Below, one piece after another: positions 1 through 12,058 of a stretch of DNA of 64,000 nucleotides (the first letter of the stretch is position 1; every line of letters begins with the position of its first letter). The position numbers and the translations under genes were made by a program. The notes below the pieces were generated by a model. The model made no database searches, was not told the origin of the DNA, and was given only the letters and a program-made list of their open reading frames with translations. This DNA is from Diphasiastrum complanatum (Eukaryota; Streptophyta; Lycopodiopsida; Lycopodiales; Lycopodiaceae), in NCBI GenBank assembly GCA_029204225.1, contig CM055103.1, forward strand, positions 8,266,866 through 8,330,865. Direction: 5' to 3'.

Positions 1-164
1 ATCTGTTTTGATCCTAATAAGCCTTTGATCGCGTGGAAGATCAGTTGCCAATTGCTCGTGTGTATTACCGAGCCGGCCTTTTGGGCCATCCCTAGACGAG
101 CCATTTTCAAGCTTGGATCGATCAACGATGGATCATTAGCATCCACAAATGCTCCTTCTATCCA

Positions 165-372
165 TCTAACTCTCTCTCTCTCTCTCTCCCCCTCTCTTTC
201 ACTACAAATCATGTAGAATGATAGTTTAGGGGAGTAGAGTTAATGGGAGTATTGCTAAAGGTGGTAGTGTTAGTGTAAGAAGTAGAGAACTATCTAAAAG
301 TAGCATCTTTACATAGTTAGGTAGCTATCCAGTGTTCTAACCCTTGTTGACAGACGGGAGGCTACTACTACA
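165..372 (+). repeat. Dispersed ~200-bp repeat, copy 1 (inverted partner at 1785-2000)
   Basis: A CT-rich tract (about 178-202) is followed by sequence matching, in reverse complement, the stretch at 1785-2000. Shared stretches include a GGTGGTAGT block, AAAAGTAGCATCTT, a TATCCAGTG block and CTAACCCT..TTGACAG. A third, weaker copy in plus orientation lies at about 8690-8895. It is probably part of the same Gypsy family as the adjacent pol fragment, because sequence just past TTGACAG in the second copy reads into Gypsy coding sequence. Bases 1-164 show nothing I recognise. Confidence 0.5.
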
Positions 373-374
373 CG

Positions 375-1786
375 AGATCTTTGATCCTACAGTAGCCAAC
401 GAGTGATTCTCCCTATGTTGCAAGTATTATTAACAAGATATAGCAAGGGTGATGTTATAAGCAAATGTGTGGCCATCAAATAATGCCGAAATTTCTTCGC
501 CATGTACATCATAGTCGGTGTCTTTCGCTCTGTTGTTGAATAATTTATCTTTGAATTGTTGAGCTGTCGGCTAGCAAATCGGATTGGAAAATCCTTTTTG
601 TATTCTCCTGGCTAGGTTAAGACAGCTCCCACTACATACTTTGATGTATCCATATGCACATGAAACTCTATGGACCAATTGGGTGGACGTAATATTGGCG
701 CTGAGACCAATGCATTCTCAAGTTTTCGGAAAGCCTGTAGGGCTTCCTCCATCCAATGTGATTTCGTTGTGAGTTTGTAGATTGGTCGTGGTAACTCCGC
801 AAAGTCGAAAATGAAGATTCGCTAGTAGTTAGCATGATCCATGAAAATATAGACTCCGCGGATTGTTCCTGGCGGTGGCAGATTGACAATGATCCTTATC
901 TTTGATAGGTCCATGGCGATCCCATGTCTGGATACTATATGGCCAAGAATTAGGCCATGTGTCATCCAAAACTAACACTTCTCTAGGTTCAAAGATATCT
1001 AATATTTGCGACATTACTTCAACACCTTTTCCAAATTGGATTAGTGCTCAAAATTAGGTCCATGCATGCACAGATCATCCAAGAAAATCTTCAAAAAAAT
1101 TTGCAAATACTTCTTGAATGCTGCCTGCATAACTCGCTGAAAGGTACTTGGGGCATTACAAAGTCCAAATGGCATCACCTTGTAGGCATAGGTTTCCCAT
1201 TCCATGGCGAATATTGTCTTGTGCTAATCTTGCGATGCTATTTTCACCTGATTGTAGCCACTGAACCCATCCAGAAAATTATAGGCTTCTGCTCCTACTA
1301 CTTTTTCTAGAACACTTTTCGTAAATACTAAGGAAAAATGATCCTTCTTGGTGATTGCATTTAACGCTTTCAGGTTCACACAGATTCGCATTTTGCCATT
1401 CTTCTTGGATACTATGACTATCGGTGACACCCATTCAGTGTGCTTGATCAGTTCTGTATAGTTTGGGTTGCATCGGTAGTAACGGGTCACCTTGGGGACT
1501 GCTCCATCCACCAAGGGTATGGTGTGCTAGACTACGGTTGGTGGTATACCCTTGAGATCACTGTAATTCCAAGAGAAACAATCCTTGTATTCAACCAATA
1601 ATGAGCGTAATCTTTTGAATTGAGTTCTCCCACATTTACAATCTTCTCTTCTTCACCTGGCTCAGCTAAATTCATAGGTTGCATCCACGCAGGTCCTTCA
1701 AAGACTTGTTTCATTGGTTCCTGATCAGGTTCTTGTTGAGCTTTGTAGGGCATGTAGATATAGTCCGTGAGCAGCTCTTCCGCCTG
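375..1786 (-). pseudogene. Degenerate Gypsy (Ty3) pol fragment: RT to RNase H
   Basis: Reading the minus strand from 1786 downward gives, in broken frames, the linker upstream of reverse transcriptase, then the RT fingers (WVSPIVIVSKKNGKMRICV near 1430-1370), the palm (DGFSGYNQVKIA near 1240), the active-site region IFLDDL (about 1090-1070), and an RNase H segment (ASRQLN..STTER..FRHYLM near 560-470). The canonical xxDD core is kept as LDD. Several stops and frame changes separate the blocks, and gag, protease and integrase are absent, so it cannot be functional. It is a Ty3/Gypsy remnant by its motifs; the clade is not assigned. Confidence 0.85.
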
Positions 1787-2000
1787 TCAAAGAGGGTTAG
1801 TTCACTGGATAGGTGTCTAACTATGCCAAGATGCTACTTTTAGTTGCTTCCTACTTTTCTCTCTGATACTACCACCTTAACACTACTCCCACCAAATTTA
1901 ACCACAAACATACATCATGATTTAGAATCAAAAGGGAAGAGAAGAAGATAAGATAAGAGAAGTAGAGCAAGAGAGGGGGAGAGAGAGAGAGAAGATAGAG
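1785..2000 (-). repeat. Dispersed ~200-bp repeat, copy 2 (inverted)
   Basis: Reverse-complement match to 165-372, ending in TTGACAG at the edge facing the Gypsy pol fragment. On the minus strand the sequence continues directly into Gypsy coding sequence (QAEELLTDYIYMPYK). This suggests that the repeat is the upstream part of that Gypsy family rather than a separate transposon. Confidence 0.45.
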
Positions 2001-2096
2001 GTTAGCTCAAATGCTCAATATGCATGCTAATGGAAAAACTATAACTACATCAAAACAAGAATATGGAAATAGAAAGCGAATGGAAACACAACAATA

Positions 2097-3299
2097 TGTT
2101 GGAGAAAGAGAATGTGTCGTGCGTGAGAAATGAAAATAGCTCAAAAAGAAAATGAACACGAAGAGAAGCGAACTTGAAGCTCGAACGAGAAACGAACTCA
2201 AACGAAAAGTGTTCGTGCGCAGCGGAATGAGCTATATTACTCTTTCCCTAAGTATGACTACGCCTATCAGAAATGAACAGAACATCAGTGATAGAAATCA
2301 CGATCGATATGATTATGTAGCCAAACATTAACAAAACATCAAAAGAATAATTTGTCAGTAACAGCTAGACAAATTATGAGTCACGAATGATTCGCAAAGA
2401 GCTAGACTGATAATCAGTCGTGAATTAGTCGCAAAAGATGAGACTAAATATTAGTCATCAATAACTAGACTAATAATAATTTGCTAAGAACAGATTATCA
2501 GATTAAGCAACAAGAGAGTCGACAGAATGAATAAAAACATAGCAATATCGACACAAATCTGAATGCAGAACGACAGAGCTGTTATCAGATTAAGTATAGC
2601 AAAATATACATGTCAGTAATGTTGTGGAGCACAAGACAATAGCAGACAAAACCGCGTGCTCTACAAAGCTAATTCAATCTGTAAAAGGAATGAACTTATT
2701 ACTAACAATACAAAGAATCAATGCGCAAGGCATCTCCTTCGTCTATCTCTGATAAGCTTATGATGCTATTATTTTACACACACTTATTATGCAAGTGGTA
2801 TTCAATATATACACAATTTTACAGGTGTGCAGATGAAGAAAGTACAAAGTGGATGTGTTGCCTGTAGGAGATCGTGGGTGGCTGCTGTCGTTGTCAAATC
2901 TGTTAGCACAGTTGTATGGAATGAGTGTGAAAAGGCCGCGATGTTAGCCTTTGCTAAAATGAACGTTGGTGAAGATGCAAAAAATGCGTCACTTTGACGA
3001 AATGCCTTAGGATTTGATTTACAGGGTTCCTTCGCTTTTCCTAGAGCACCTTTGACATTTTGTAAGGCAGTGTCGTCTTTTTCGCCTGTCACAAAACATT
3101 TGTAAAAACACAGTGTCACGTTTTTCGTCTTTTTTTGCCTATGAGAATTTACTTGTATTTATGCAGACGGTCGCATTTTATTTGTTTGTCTTATTTTACA
3201 TGTAAATATGCAGACTGTGCGACAACATGAGTACAAATGCAGCATGAATGGAGGCAGATTAAAATGGAATTCAGGATAGTAGAGGAGATAAATCCAACA
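2097..3299 (-). repeat. 3' LTR of Copia element CopA
   Basis: Read on the minus strand the LTR begins TGTTGGATTTATC at 3299, immediately after a polypurine tract (TAAGGGAGAG, 3309-3300), and ends CTCCAACA at 2097. This gives TG..CA ends and about 1203 bp. A homologous LTR in plus orientation lies at 49263-50369: both share the same start, the GGCTAC[A/G]TAATCA and TGATAGGCGTAGTCAT blocks near the 3' end, and the CCAACA terminus. The AT-rich middle part (about 2340-2720) contains short imperfect repeats. Confidence 0.8.
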
Positions 3300-4890
3300 C
3301 TCTCCCTTAATCTGGATCTGTGAATGCCTTGATCTTCAGACTAAGCAATGCACAAAAAATTTTGTGTGCATTAACACTTAATGCTTTCATGAATATATTT
3401 GCAACCATGTTCTGCGTTCTGCAGTACGTTAAGCTCACCTCCTTGTTGAGAACCTTGCCCTTGATGTAATGATATCAGATTTCAATGTGCTTACTCCTAG
3501 AGTGAAATCTAGGGTTGGCCGCTAAGGCAATAGCACTCTGATTATCACGGAATAAATTGTAGGGCTGTACTGATACAGATTTACGTCTGATAGTAAATTT
3601 CTCAACCAAAATGCTTCCTTGATAGAATGAGAAGCAACAATGTATTCTGCCTCTATAGAAGAAAGTGCGATAGAGGCTTGCTTACGACTGTTTCATGAGA
3701 TAGGACCACCATTGAAGAAGAATGTAAACCCAGATGTGGACTTACAATTGTCTACATCTCCTCTCCAGCTTGCATCAGAATATCCACTGAGCTGATGAAG
3801 ATTATCATTGCTGACATCTCCATAGCAGATGCACTGGTCCATGGTAGCTCGAATATATCTCATGACTCTTATGAGAGCCTTCCAATGGGTAATGCCAGGA
3901 TTAGCCATATATTGGATGAGTGAGCTTACTGCAAAAGAGATATATGGTCTTGTACAGACCATTGCGTACATGAGAGATCCAAGTATCGATCAATAAGGAT
4001 ACTCTCTCATCTGCTCCTCTTCTTGCTTGGTCTGGGGACATTGGTCCTTTGACAAATGTAGGCCTAGATCCATCGATGAGCTAATTTACAATTCCTTAGA
4101 TTGTATCTGTTAAGAACATTGTGAAGATACCTTTGTTGAGTGATGTAAATCGGTCGTCTCACTCTATCTCTGTGGATCTGAATGCCCAAACAGAAGTGAG
4201 CTTTGTCCAGATCAGTCATGTCGAATTCTAAAAACAGCATCTACTTAGAATCTTTGACCAAATTGGTATTGTTGTTGAAGAGCAATGTATCATCCATGTA
4301 TAAGGTGATGATAATGAAGGATTGTTGTACTAACTCGGAATAGACGTTGCAATCAACAGTGCTTGGTTTGAATCCTTGTTCGATGAGGAATGTGTTGATT
4401 CTCTGAAACCAAGCTCTGGCAGATTGTTTTAAGCCGTAAAGTGCTTTGTGGAGTTTACAGACATGATTCTTTATACCTTCTAAAACTTATCCTTCAAGCT
4501 GGATCATGTAGATGTCTTCTTGTATAACTCCATTCATATAGGTTGTTTGCACATCAAGTTGATGTACTTCGAGGTCGAAAGTTGCATCATAAGACAAGAG
4601 TGCTCGGATCGACGAATGTTTGACTACTGGACTAAAAGTCTCGCTATAGTCGATGTTGGGGATCTGAGTGAATCCTCGTGCTACCAGTCTTGCCTTCCTT
4701 CAATCAATTGCTCCATTGGCATTGTATTTGATCTTGAAGATCCATTTGCAATCAATGATATTGCAACCAATACAGTGTACATAAGTCCTTCCATACTCCG
4801 AAGAACAAGAAAAAATCATCTATGAGCATTCATGGAAGACGTAACCGGCTACCTCATCCACCAGAGGCGCACGAAGAAGACCCTATACTG
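3300..4890 (-). pseudogene. CopA pol remnant: Copia RT and RNase H
   Basis: Minus-strand frames encode the Copia RT region (YGLKQSARAWFQRI near 4430-4390; active site LYMDDTLLF near 4300-4275; FDMTDL..HFCLGI near 4220-4180). These are followed by RNase H (SGYSDASWRGD..KSTSGF, about 3800-3730, and ALSSIEAEYI near 3670-3640) and a PPT that abuts the LTR. Multiple stops and frame shifts are present. Gag, protease and integrase are missing: the sequence breaks off near 4890, where an LTR of another family (F) begins. It is a 3'-terminal fragment of a minus-strand Copia element. Confidence 0.85.
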
Positions 4891-4911
4891 AACCGATAGA
4901 GTGACGAGGGA

Positions 4912-5400
4912 CCAACATTACTTCAGGTCGTGGGTCTTGTTGGGGTCTTCCCAACATGTTGTATTTAAAAAAAGTCATAAAAGTAGAAATAGTTGCGAGG
5001 GTCGTGGCATCCTGCATGTATAAGCCCATGGCCCAATGAGCACGTATAAATAAATAATTTTGACATAAACTTGACTTTGGGCCATGTAATTAAAAAATAA
5101 TAGTAGAAGGCCAAAGTTAAGCTTAAACTTAAGTTCCTAAGTTTGATTAATTAGTCAAAGTCAATTGGTGGTAGGTGAAGTGTGTTTCTCTCTCCACCAT
5201 TGATTAGTTTGTGTTTTTGGTGAAGGGTGTGGATTTCAACCCCACCTCCCTTAGAATAGCCAATAGGAGAAAGGGGCAAGGGCCTTCCCCATCCATAAAA
5301 AGGCACCATTTGTATCATATTTTCATGCTTAATGAGAAGGAAGAAACTCTACCATTTTGGAGAGAAACATCCTCATTTGCTTAGTCTTGCTTTGTCAAAA
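4912..5400 (+). repeat. LTR-F fragment, copy 1
   Basis: Shares with 8130-8640 the block CGAGGGACC..ACTTCA.GTCG.GGG, then TGTTG.GG, GGCCGTGGCATCCTG-like sequence, GCCCAATGAGCAC, GGGCCAT, AGCCAATAG, and a TATA-like ATAAAAAG(G/A)CACC about 360 bp in. The CGAGGGACC..GTCGTGGGTC stretch just before TGTTGGGG resembles the end of a Gypsy internal region with its polypurine tract, so this is likely a plus-strand 3' LTR start at about 4937. It is truncated near 5400, where Copia coding sequence begins. Confidence 0.55.
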
Positions 5401-8120
5401 CTGTTCATGACACCATTGGAGTGTTAGCCCCTTTGTAGTCTGACATTTAAAAATCATCAAGGATTTTCTGGATGTACCTCAACTAGTGAAGATACAGCTT
5501 CCCTTCGTCAAGATCTCTATTGATCTACAATCCTAGGTAGCATCTTGCTTCCCCTAGGTCTGATATTTTGAAGTGTCTTGAATATCATTCTTCACTTGCG
5601 CAATCAAATTGTTAATTCTGGACAGAATCATTATCATTTATCCATTTGTGACCTTTAGTAGATGTTGTAGTCGGCCATCAATGGTTGGAAACCCAAGGAT
5701 CTGAGAGCATGATCATTTTTCTAGTACCTTTGTCGTGCAACACTGCTTCAGTCCGTATATGCTCTTGTGCATTCGACATGCATAGCTGACAAAGGATTTG
5801 CAGATAAATCTTGGTGTTTGTTCCATTTAGACTTCTTCGTTAAATTCACCACGTAGGAAGGTGGTCTTTTCGTCTACTATGTGGATCTTGAGACTGTATG
5901 CGGCTGCATATGCAAATAGCAATCGTATGGATGCATGCTTTATGATTGAGGACAAGGTTTTTGTATAGTCAACACCATACTTTTGAGAGAAACCCCTTGC
6001 CACCAGTCTGGCCTTGTATCTTGCTACGTTGCCTTCTGGTCCTTACTTATATTTGTAAACCCATTTGCATTTTATAGTTTTCTTCTTGTCTGGTATGGGT
6101 TGAAGTGTCCACGCCTTGTTCAACTTCATGGAATCCATCTCTTCCTCCATAACATATATCCATTTGTCCTTATCTAGATAGTTGACTACTTACTCATATG
6201 CTTGAGGTTCTCCACCAAATCCATAGAATTCTTCTATAGTGGATGCGAAACCGTACTCTCCATACTTGCGGGTGGTCTTCTCTCTCTGGTAGACCTTCAT
6301 GGAGATTGTACTGAAAGTGCAACGACCTTGTCTTTTGATTGCTGGAGGAACCGTTGTATGCATTCTAGGCATTGTCGCCATCGGTTGCTCCATCACTCAG
6401 CTGGTGCGGTATGTGAACATTCTAATCCAGGTGTTCGTGGTCTGCTCTCTGTGTGTGTGTGGGCAGATCATAGTAGCTCCTTCTAAGAATCTCGTAGCTG
6501 AATGGATCTCCGTCAGCCATTGTCCTTGATTTGTCAGATCTAACATCTCTGATCATTTTTATTTGCCTGTTGTCAGACATGTAGACCCTACAGTACGATG
6601 AACGGTGCAACACATCCAAAGATGCGTACGTGTGTCATACTTGGCTTGTTACCCCATCATACCTCATGTGGTGTAGCATGAGGAGCTCCAGACCTACCTA
6701 TATGGTTCTGTAGATAGTTAGCTGTGGCTACTGCCTCATCCCATAACCATTTTGATGCCTTTGAGTAGGCCATCATTGATCTAGTGGCTTCCATGAGAGT
6801 CCTGTTCTGCCTCTCTACAACGCCATTGTGTTGTGGCATGTAAGCTGTTGTCTTCAAGTGAAGAATGCCTTGACTAGTATATAACTCTACAAAATGCTTG
6901 GAGATGTACTCTCCACCTCTGTCCATCCTCAATTGCTTCAGTTTCTTTTCAGTCCATTTTTCAGCCCAATTCACGAACTTTGTGAATTTATCCAGAGCCT
7001 CTGACTTGTTCTAGATGAAGTACATGATTGCAAACTTACTGAAGTCATCAATGAAGGTAATGTAGTATTTCGATCCTCCCAAGGAGACCATATCAAAGGG
7101 TCCACAAATGCCATAATGCACTAGTTCCAGGAGTTCTATCGTTCTGAAAGAGTCCTTGGTGAAGGGTGTTCGTGACATCTTCCTCTTGTTACATGCATCA
7201 CACGACTTCGGGCCTACTACATCTTTGATGCTGATGCTAGTGAATACTCCATTCCGACTAGCATTGTATAGAGCAACTGTATTCATATGACACAGTCTCC
7301 TATGCCATAGAATATTCATCAATTCATGGATCTGATGAGCTTGCTCTGGGGGTACTCATATTTTCAGATGATATAGGTTTCCTTTTCACTTGCTTGTATA
7401 ACAAGATTAGTGGTCTTGGATTCGACCACTTCACATTAATCGCCTAAAAAAGTAATGGATATCCATGCATCTACTATCTTAGCTATAGATAGCAGGTCCT
7501 TTTGGAGAGTAGGCACGTATAGAACGTCGTCAAGCCGTCTGTCTCTTCCGTTTGTATTCAACCACAACGCTCCAGTTCCGCTGACTTGGTGTCTGGAACC
7601 ATCTCCCAAGATTATGTATCTAGAAGACTCTATTTCTTGGTAATTAGTGATCATGTGCTTGGTTGTCATGAAGTGTGATGTAGCATTTGAGTCAAGGATC
7701 CCTTGTTGTGTATATGCTGACGTTGATGTAGTGCATACATCAGTACATAAGTAAGCTGTTGGGTTCTTGCTATTGGCTCTATCTTCGGCCATCTTGGTGG
7801 TTCCTCAACATAAGAAGAACTGTTATTGTTCTCCCTTGTGCTTTGAGCTTGTTTGCTTCTTGGATTTTGATAGAAGTCTTTCTTGTGACAATGGATGCAT
7901 TCTATCTTGGATTAAGCCAACATGTGTCAACTGTGTCGCATTCACGTCTACATCTCACGCATGTCTTTTTTTCACCACCTTGTTGCTTCTGCTTGTCTTT
8001 TCCTTTCCATTCGGGTTCTCGTTCATGTTCATCATTTATTCTCCCCCTCTCTCTCCAACATGATATCAGAGCTATCTTCATAGCTTGATTAACTTCCACA
8101 GTACAAGATTCTACTAGCCG
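5395..8120 (-). pseudogene. CopB2: truncated Copia gag-pol (CopB family)
   Basis: In minus-strand order: the gag zinc-knuckle region (about 8099-7800, first cysteines CVRCRR); protease (GILDSNATSHFM near 7710-7675, where the usual DSGA reads DSNA); GAG-pre-integrase (WHRRLCHMNT, 7310); integrase core (HYGICGPFD; MDRGGEYIS; NGVVERQN, 7190-6800); RT fingers (KWVYKYK, RLVARGFSQKYGVDY, about 6080-5960) down to YGLKQ near 5740; and a last recognisable segment MSDYKGANTPM near 5440. Internal stops and frame shifts abound, and RNase H and both LTRs are missing. It is the same family as CopB (22396-24277), judged from near-identical protease and zinc-knuckle blocks. Confidence 0.85.
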
Positions 8121-8129
8121 ATAGAGTAA

Positions 8130-8880
8130 TTGTTTTCTTGTGTCGAGGGACCGGCACTACTTCAAGTCGGGGGCCCTGTTGAGGGTATTTCTTGTAAATA
8201 AATAAAATTAGCCAAAAAATAGAAAATTAGGTGCAAGGGCCGTGGCATCCTGCTTGCGTGTGTAAGCCATAGCCCAATGAGCACATGTAAACATTGTTTT
8301 ATGGAATAAAATAGACTTGGGCCATATAACTAAAATATTGTAAAAGGCCCAAAGTCTAAGTTGATAAAGTTTTGTTTAAGTTTTAAGTAGTAGTAAAGTC
8401 AAAGCGGTGGTAGGTGGAGTGTGCTTCTTTGTGCACCTTAGATTTAAAAGTGTTTCTTTTGAAGTGACAAGGAAGTAGCCAATAGAAGCAAAGGGGCAAG
8501 GGCCTCCCCAAGAATAAAAAGACACCTCTTGTACTCCATTGCACATGCTAATAGAGAGGAGGAAACTCTACCACTTTGTGGATTCAAGCATCTTCATGAG
8601 CTTTTGCTTCTTGTCTAATGCTTTTCATTGAAGCTTTCTATTTTCTATGCTTTGCTATTTCCATGGCTTGTGTTTTTTAATCTTTCTCCATTAGATTTAA
8701 GCAATAGATAATGAGCAACCTCCCTCTAACTCTTATCTCCTTCCTCTATTTCACCTCTATCTTTGATGGCATGTGTGGTTAGTGTTAGGATTGGGGGTTA
8801 GTATTAGTTTTTGTGAGAAAAGCAACTAATCATAGTTTGAGATCTATCCTTGTAAATCTAACCCTTCTTGACAAGCAGAG
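8130..8880 (+). repeat. LTR-F, copy 2, with downstream leader-like sequence
   Basis: Second copy of repeat F: PPT-like ACTTCAAGTCGGGGGCCC, then TGTTGAGGG at about 8168, a conserved middle, a TATA-like AATAAAAAGACACC near 8513-8526, and a CT-rich tract (8728-8762). It ends near CTTGACA (about 8874), after which it resembles the ~200-bp repeat of 165-372. An LTR of about 700 bp (TG..CA) is one reading, but no target-site duplication or partner element could be placed. Confidence 0.45.
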
Positions 8881-10160
8881 AGTAGCCTACGCTATAACTA
8901 CAACCATACATCATCTTTTATACTTCTTTTTGTGTTTTAAGTATCACACTTTGTTTCGGAAGTATTCTATGCAATATCTGAAAAAAAAAATAGCAATGTG
9001 GGTTGTAAGAAAAGAAAAAAGATCAACTTGTTAATAAGCTATAAAATAAAAAAGTTGTGTTATGCGTTAAGTACCCACATAATGATCAGACACTATGGTC
9101 ACTTCATTTGTATGTTGCTTGAAGTTTTAGAATAAGAATTGACGTAGCTAGTCTCTAAGCTGCTCCTGGATACAAAGGAGTGTCTGTATACTTGCGCAAT
9201 AGAATCTCGTCCTCATCCATGTCAAATTGTTCGTGATCTCCATTTCATTAGAAGATGTGTGCATAGCAATATTCACGTTTGTTTCAAAGTAAGATTCAAA
9301 CATATTGTGCATTGCTTTATCGTGTTGTACCTCATCATCATCATCATCAGAATCAAGTGCATTAATCTTTTCTCCAATTGCATTTGCCTCTTGAATTTGT
9401 TTAATTCTTTGTTCTCTCATGTCATCAAAACTTGACATTGATTGTAACTAAACACGAATGGATCAACTCCGTGGAATGGCATTTGATTAATTGGCTACAC
9501 ACATTAACAAATTCAATAAGTGACGTACATAGATTGACGAGCATTATAATAGAAAACAATCATTTTAAGTTAGCAAACCTCAACGTCTTCCAAATTCAAT
9601 GGTTGACCCTCATCTTTTTGTCCAAACTTCCACAAATGATTTTTTCAACAATGCGTCTTTCACACATCTTTTGACCATCAAATTTGACGCATGTACACCA
9701 TATTTTATCTTGAAAATAGTTTTTCTGCAAAAAACAAAAATCAAGTACATGTCACTGTAGCATAATATTCGAAGTCATGTTTAACTTACAATAACAAATT
9801 CTTTATAAACATGGAAACATGTTTATTATTTACCCTGTTAACTTGAGTAGTGTCTTCATCGCTAGACTGAATTGAATGTAATTCATCTCCTTGTGGTAAA
9901 CTGCATATATCCACAAGTACAAAACACAAATAACATAAAATTAGTCAACTTGAAAATACGTTGATTCTTATCTTTTGATATTTAGATAGTATGATTGTTA
10001 TATGCAAATTCTTATTTGATTCTCATGTTTTGATTTTTAGATAGTACGATTCATACATATAGATACTTATATGATTCTTTTGCATCTTTTTGTAGATTAT
10101 AAGCACACGGTAATCCTTTTTTTTGTTATCACAGGTCTGAAAGTCTAACGCTAATATGCA
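8881..10160. other. Unassigned AT-rich stretch with a short acidic ORF
   Basis: No retroelement domain was recognised. On the minus strand 9438-9148 there is a 96-residue open frame beginning MSSFDDMREQRIKQ with a run of five aspartates, a hydrophilic low-complexity stretch. It could be a remnant of a larger gene or transposon protein, but no homolog comes to mind. The rest is AT-rich without recognisable coding sequence. Confidence 0.3.
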
Positions 10161-12058
10161 TTAAAGTTTTGTAATTGATTCTCTTTTCTACTTCATTTCA
10201 ATATATTTTTGGATTAAGGTCCTACATTCAAGCAGTAGGGTTCATTGTAATGTATTGTATGTTTATGAATGTAGTAATCATGTCGGGGTCCGGTAGTGGT
10301 GAGAGCTCGGGAAGTTATGTTTCAAATTTATCTACATCACTAACTCTCGAGCAAAAAACAAAATTGCAAAATTTGATGCTTAGCCAAGGCTAGGATGGTT
10401 CCTCACAAGCGGCCGCGGCTCCCTCACCCGCCCTTCCGAAGAGTTCTCCATAAATCCCTACTACGACGTGGATCTAGAAGATAATATAATCATTAATCGT
10501 AAGTGGAGGGTGGTTATGGATAGAATGCATTCTTTATGCCAACGTTATTTTGGCGATAGATTATTTATGGAATGGGATGAACAATTTGTAGATCTTAAAT
10601 CGTAGGTTGCTAATACCCTTCATGATGAATTCTCACAAGAAGTGAAATTTGACATGAAAGAAATATATAAACATATGAGCCTGTGGATAAGACATCGTCG
10701 TGTATAGTACGTCGAGCTTATAGGGATGCGTTATCCAAACCCCATTGGTGTTCAAGGGCATATTGGAACATAGTAAAAAATGATGAAAAAACACCAAAAA
10801 AGTACAAGGTTCAAAAAAATGTCGCGACAACTAGGATGCATTGAGTAGGCAATCCTAAACTGGGCTTGAGCGAGAAGGCAAGCTTGCAAGCAAACATGGT
10901 AAGTGAATCTAAACTCTAATAGTTTGTCTTTGATTTCATATGAATTTTCTTTTTTTAGATGCATTATGACTAGCTGCTTTAACCTAGCCTTACACTAATT
11001 TAAACTAAAACTGAATGGATAGTTGACGGACTATGGACGACTAAAGAAGAGTACGAGTATGCCTTTAGGAATCATATGAGACATTAGTCAATAGATAAAA
11101 GAGCAAGGATCATCTTCCACGTATAAGTTTTTTTGAAACATTTAAATTTTGTATTCTTCGTATGTTATTGTTGTAGAAACGTGTTCACTCTTAACCATTA
11201 GTCAAGCATTAAATACTAGTGTGTCTTATTTGCTTGTATTCATGCAAAGCGTATGCCATAGGTCGGATTATCCAGCGTGGAATTGGACGTCAGATTTCGA
11301 TGTCCATGTTGGTTGTCGATTTGCAACATCCACGTTGGTGGATGTCGGAATTCGACATCCAACAAAAGGCCAACCCTTGTCATCCGGGTTAGTTGTCTAA
11401 CAACTGTCATATTGTGATGGATGGTGTGGCCGTTGGAGTCCGACGACCTTGTTCCGATGTGTTGTGCGACGCCCGACAAAAAAAAAAATTAAACCCGCGA
11501 TTATCTGTTGCAAAATCACGTCGAAAATTGCAGAGGGTGCTATAGTGTTTCTAGGTTGGTTGTGGCAAGAGGTAAATAAAGATACTAATAACACTCTTGA
11601 GGTCCTTTTTCATAAAGATGAATGTAATGAATAAGATCAAAATAATTTGTTTTCAGGTTATAAATAGGTCATTGAAATTGTTGAAATATGTGATGTACAT
11701 ATCTTACTTGAATTCCATATGCACTAGGGTATTTGAATCATTGAGAGATTGTTCGTGAGGCTTTGATATTGGTGTGGCATGAGAAATGCTAGGATGCTAC
11801 ATCCAAGGGAAATTGATGGGAGGATATAAATGTTGAAATTATTCATGAATGATATTGATAAGCCGAACAAGTTACTAGGATTTATAGATGAATATGAGGT
11901 GCTTGTTTAAAAGAAGAGATAATAGATATGCAACAAACTTTGATGATCCTAATTGGGATTGATAAAAAATTAGTTTTTACTAAAAATTTGGTAAATGATT
12001 CATGCAAAAATCTAAGTGGAGAGAAGAATGGTGGCCTTCATAGGATTATAAGGGTTTT
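10161..12058 (+). other. Unidentified degenerate sequence, possible DNA-transposon accessory ORF
   Basis: On the plus strand 10280-10393 a Ser/Gly-rich start (MSGSGSGESSGSYVSN) is followed, across stops, by a Pro/Ala-rich stretch. From about 10500 to 10690 there is a longer readable block (WRVVMDRMHSLCQRYFGDRL, then EWDEQFVDLK, and KFDMKEIYKHM). The order of low-complexity head, W-rich block and charged helix recalls accessory proteins of plant CACTA elements, but this is a guess without a search. 11259-11400 contains a near-palindrome (GATGTCGGAATTCGACATC at 11341-11359). No ends or target-site duplication were found. This sequence forms the left flank of CopE. Confidence 0.25.

Noticed and set aside
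6202-6529. Plus-strand frames of 94 and 76 codons, Cys/Leu rich
   Set aside because: Antisense to the CopB2 integrase-RT linker; no supporting motif.
8049-8064. TGATATCAGAGCTATC resembling a plus-strand Met-tRNA primer site
   Set aside because: It is antisense to CopB2 gag coding sequence (AMKIALIS), has one mismatch and no LTR end precedes it.
10408-10421. GCGGCCGC site suggesting vector or cloning sequence
   Set aside because: An isolated 8-bp match inside a Pro/Ala-coding stretch with no vector sequence around it.
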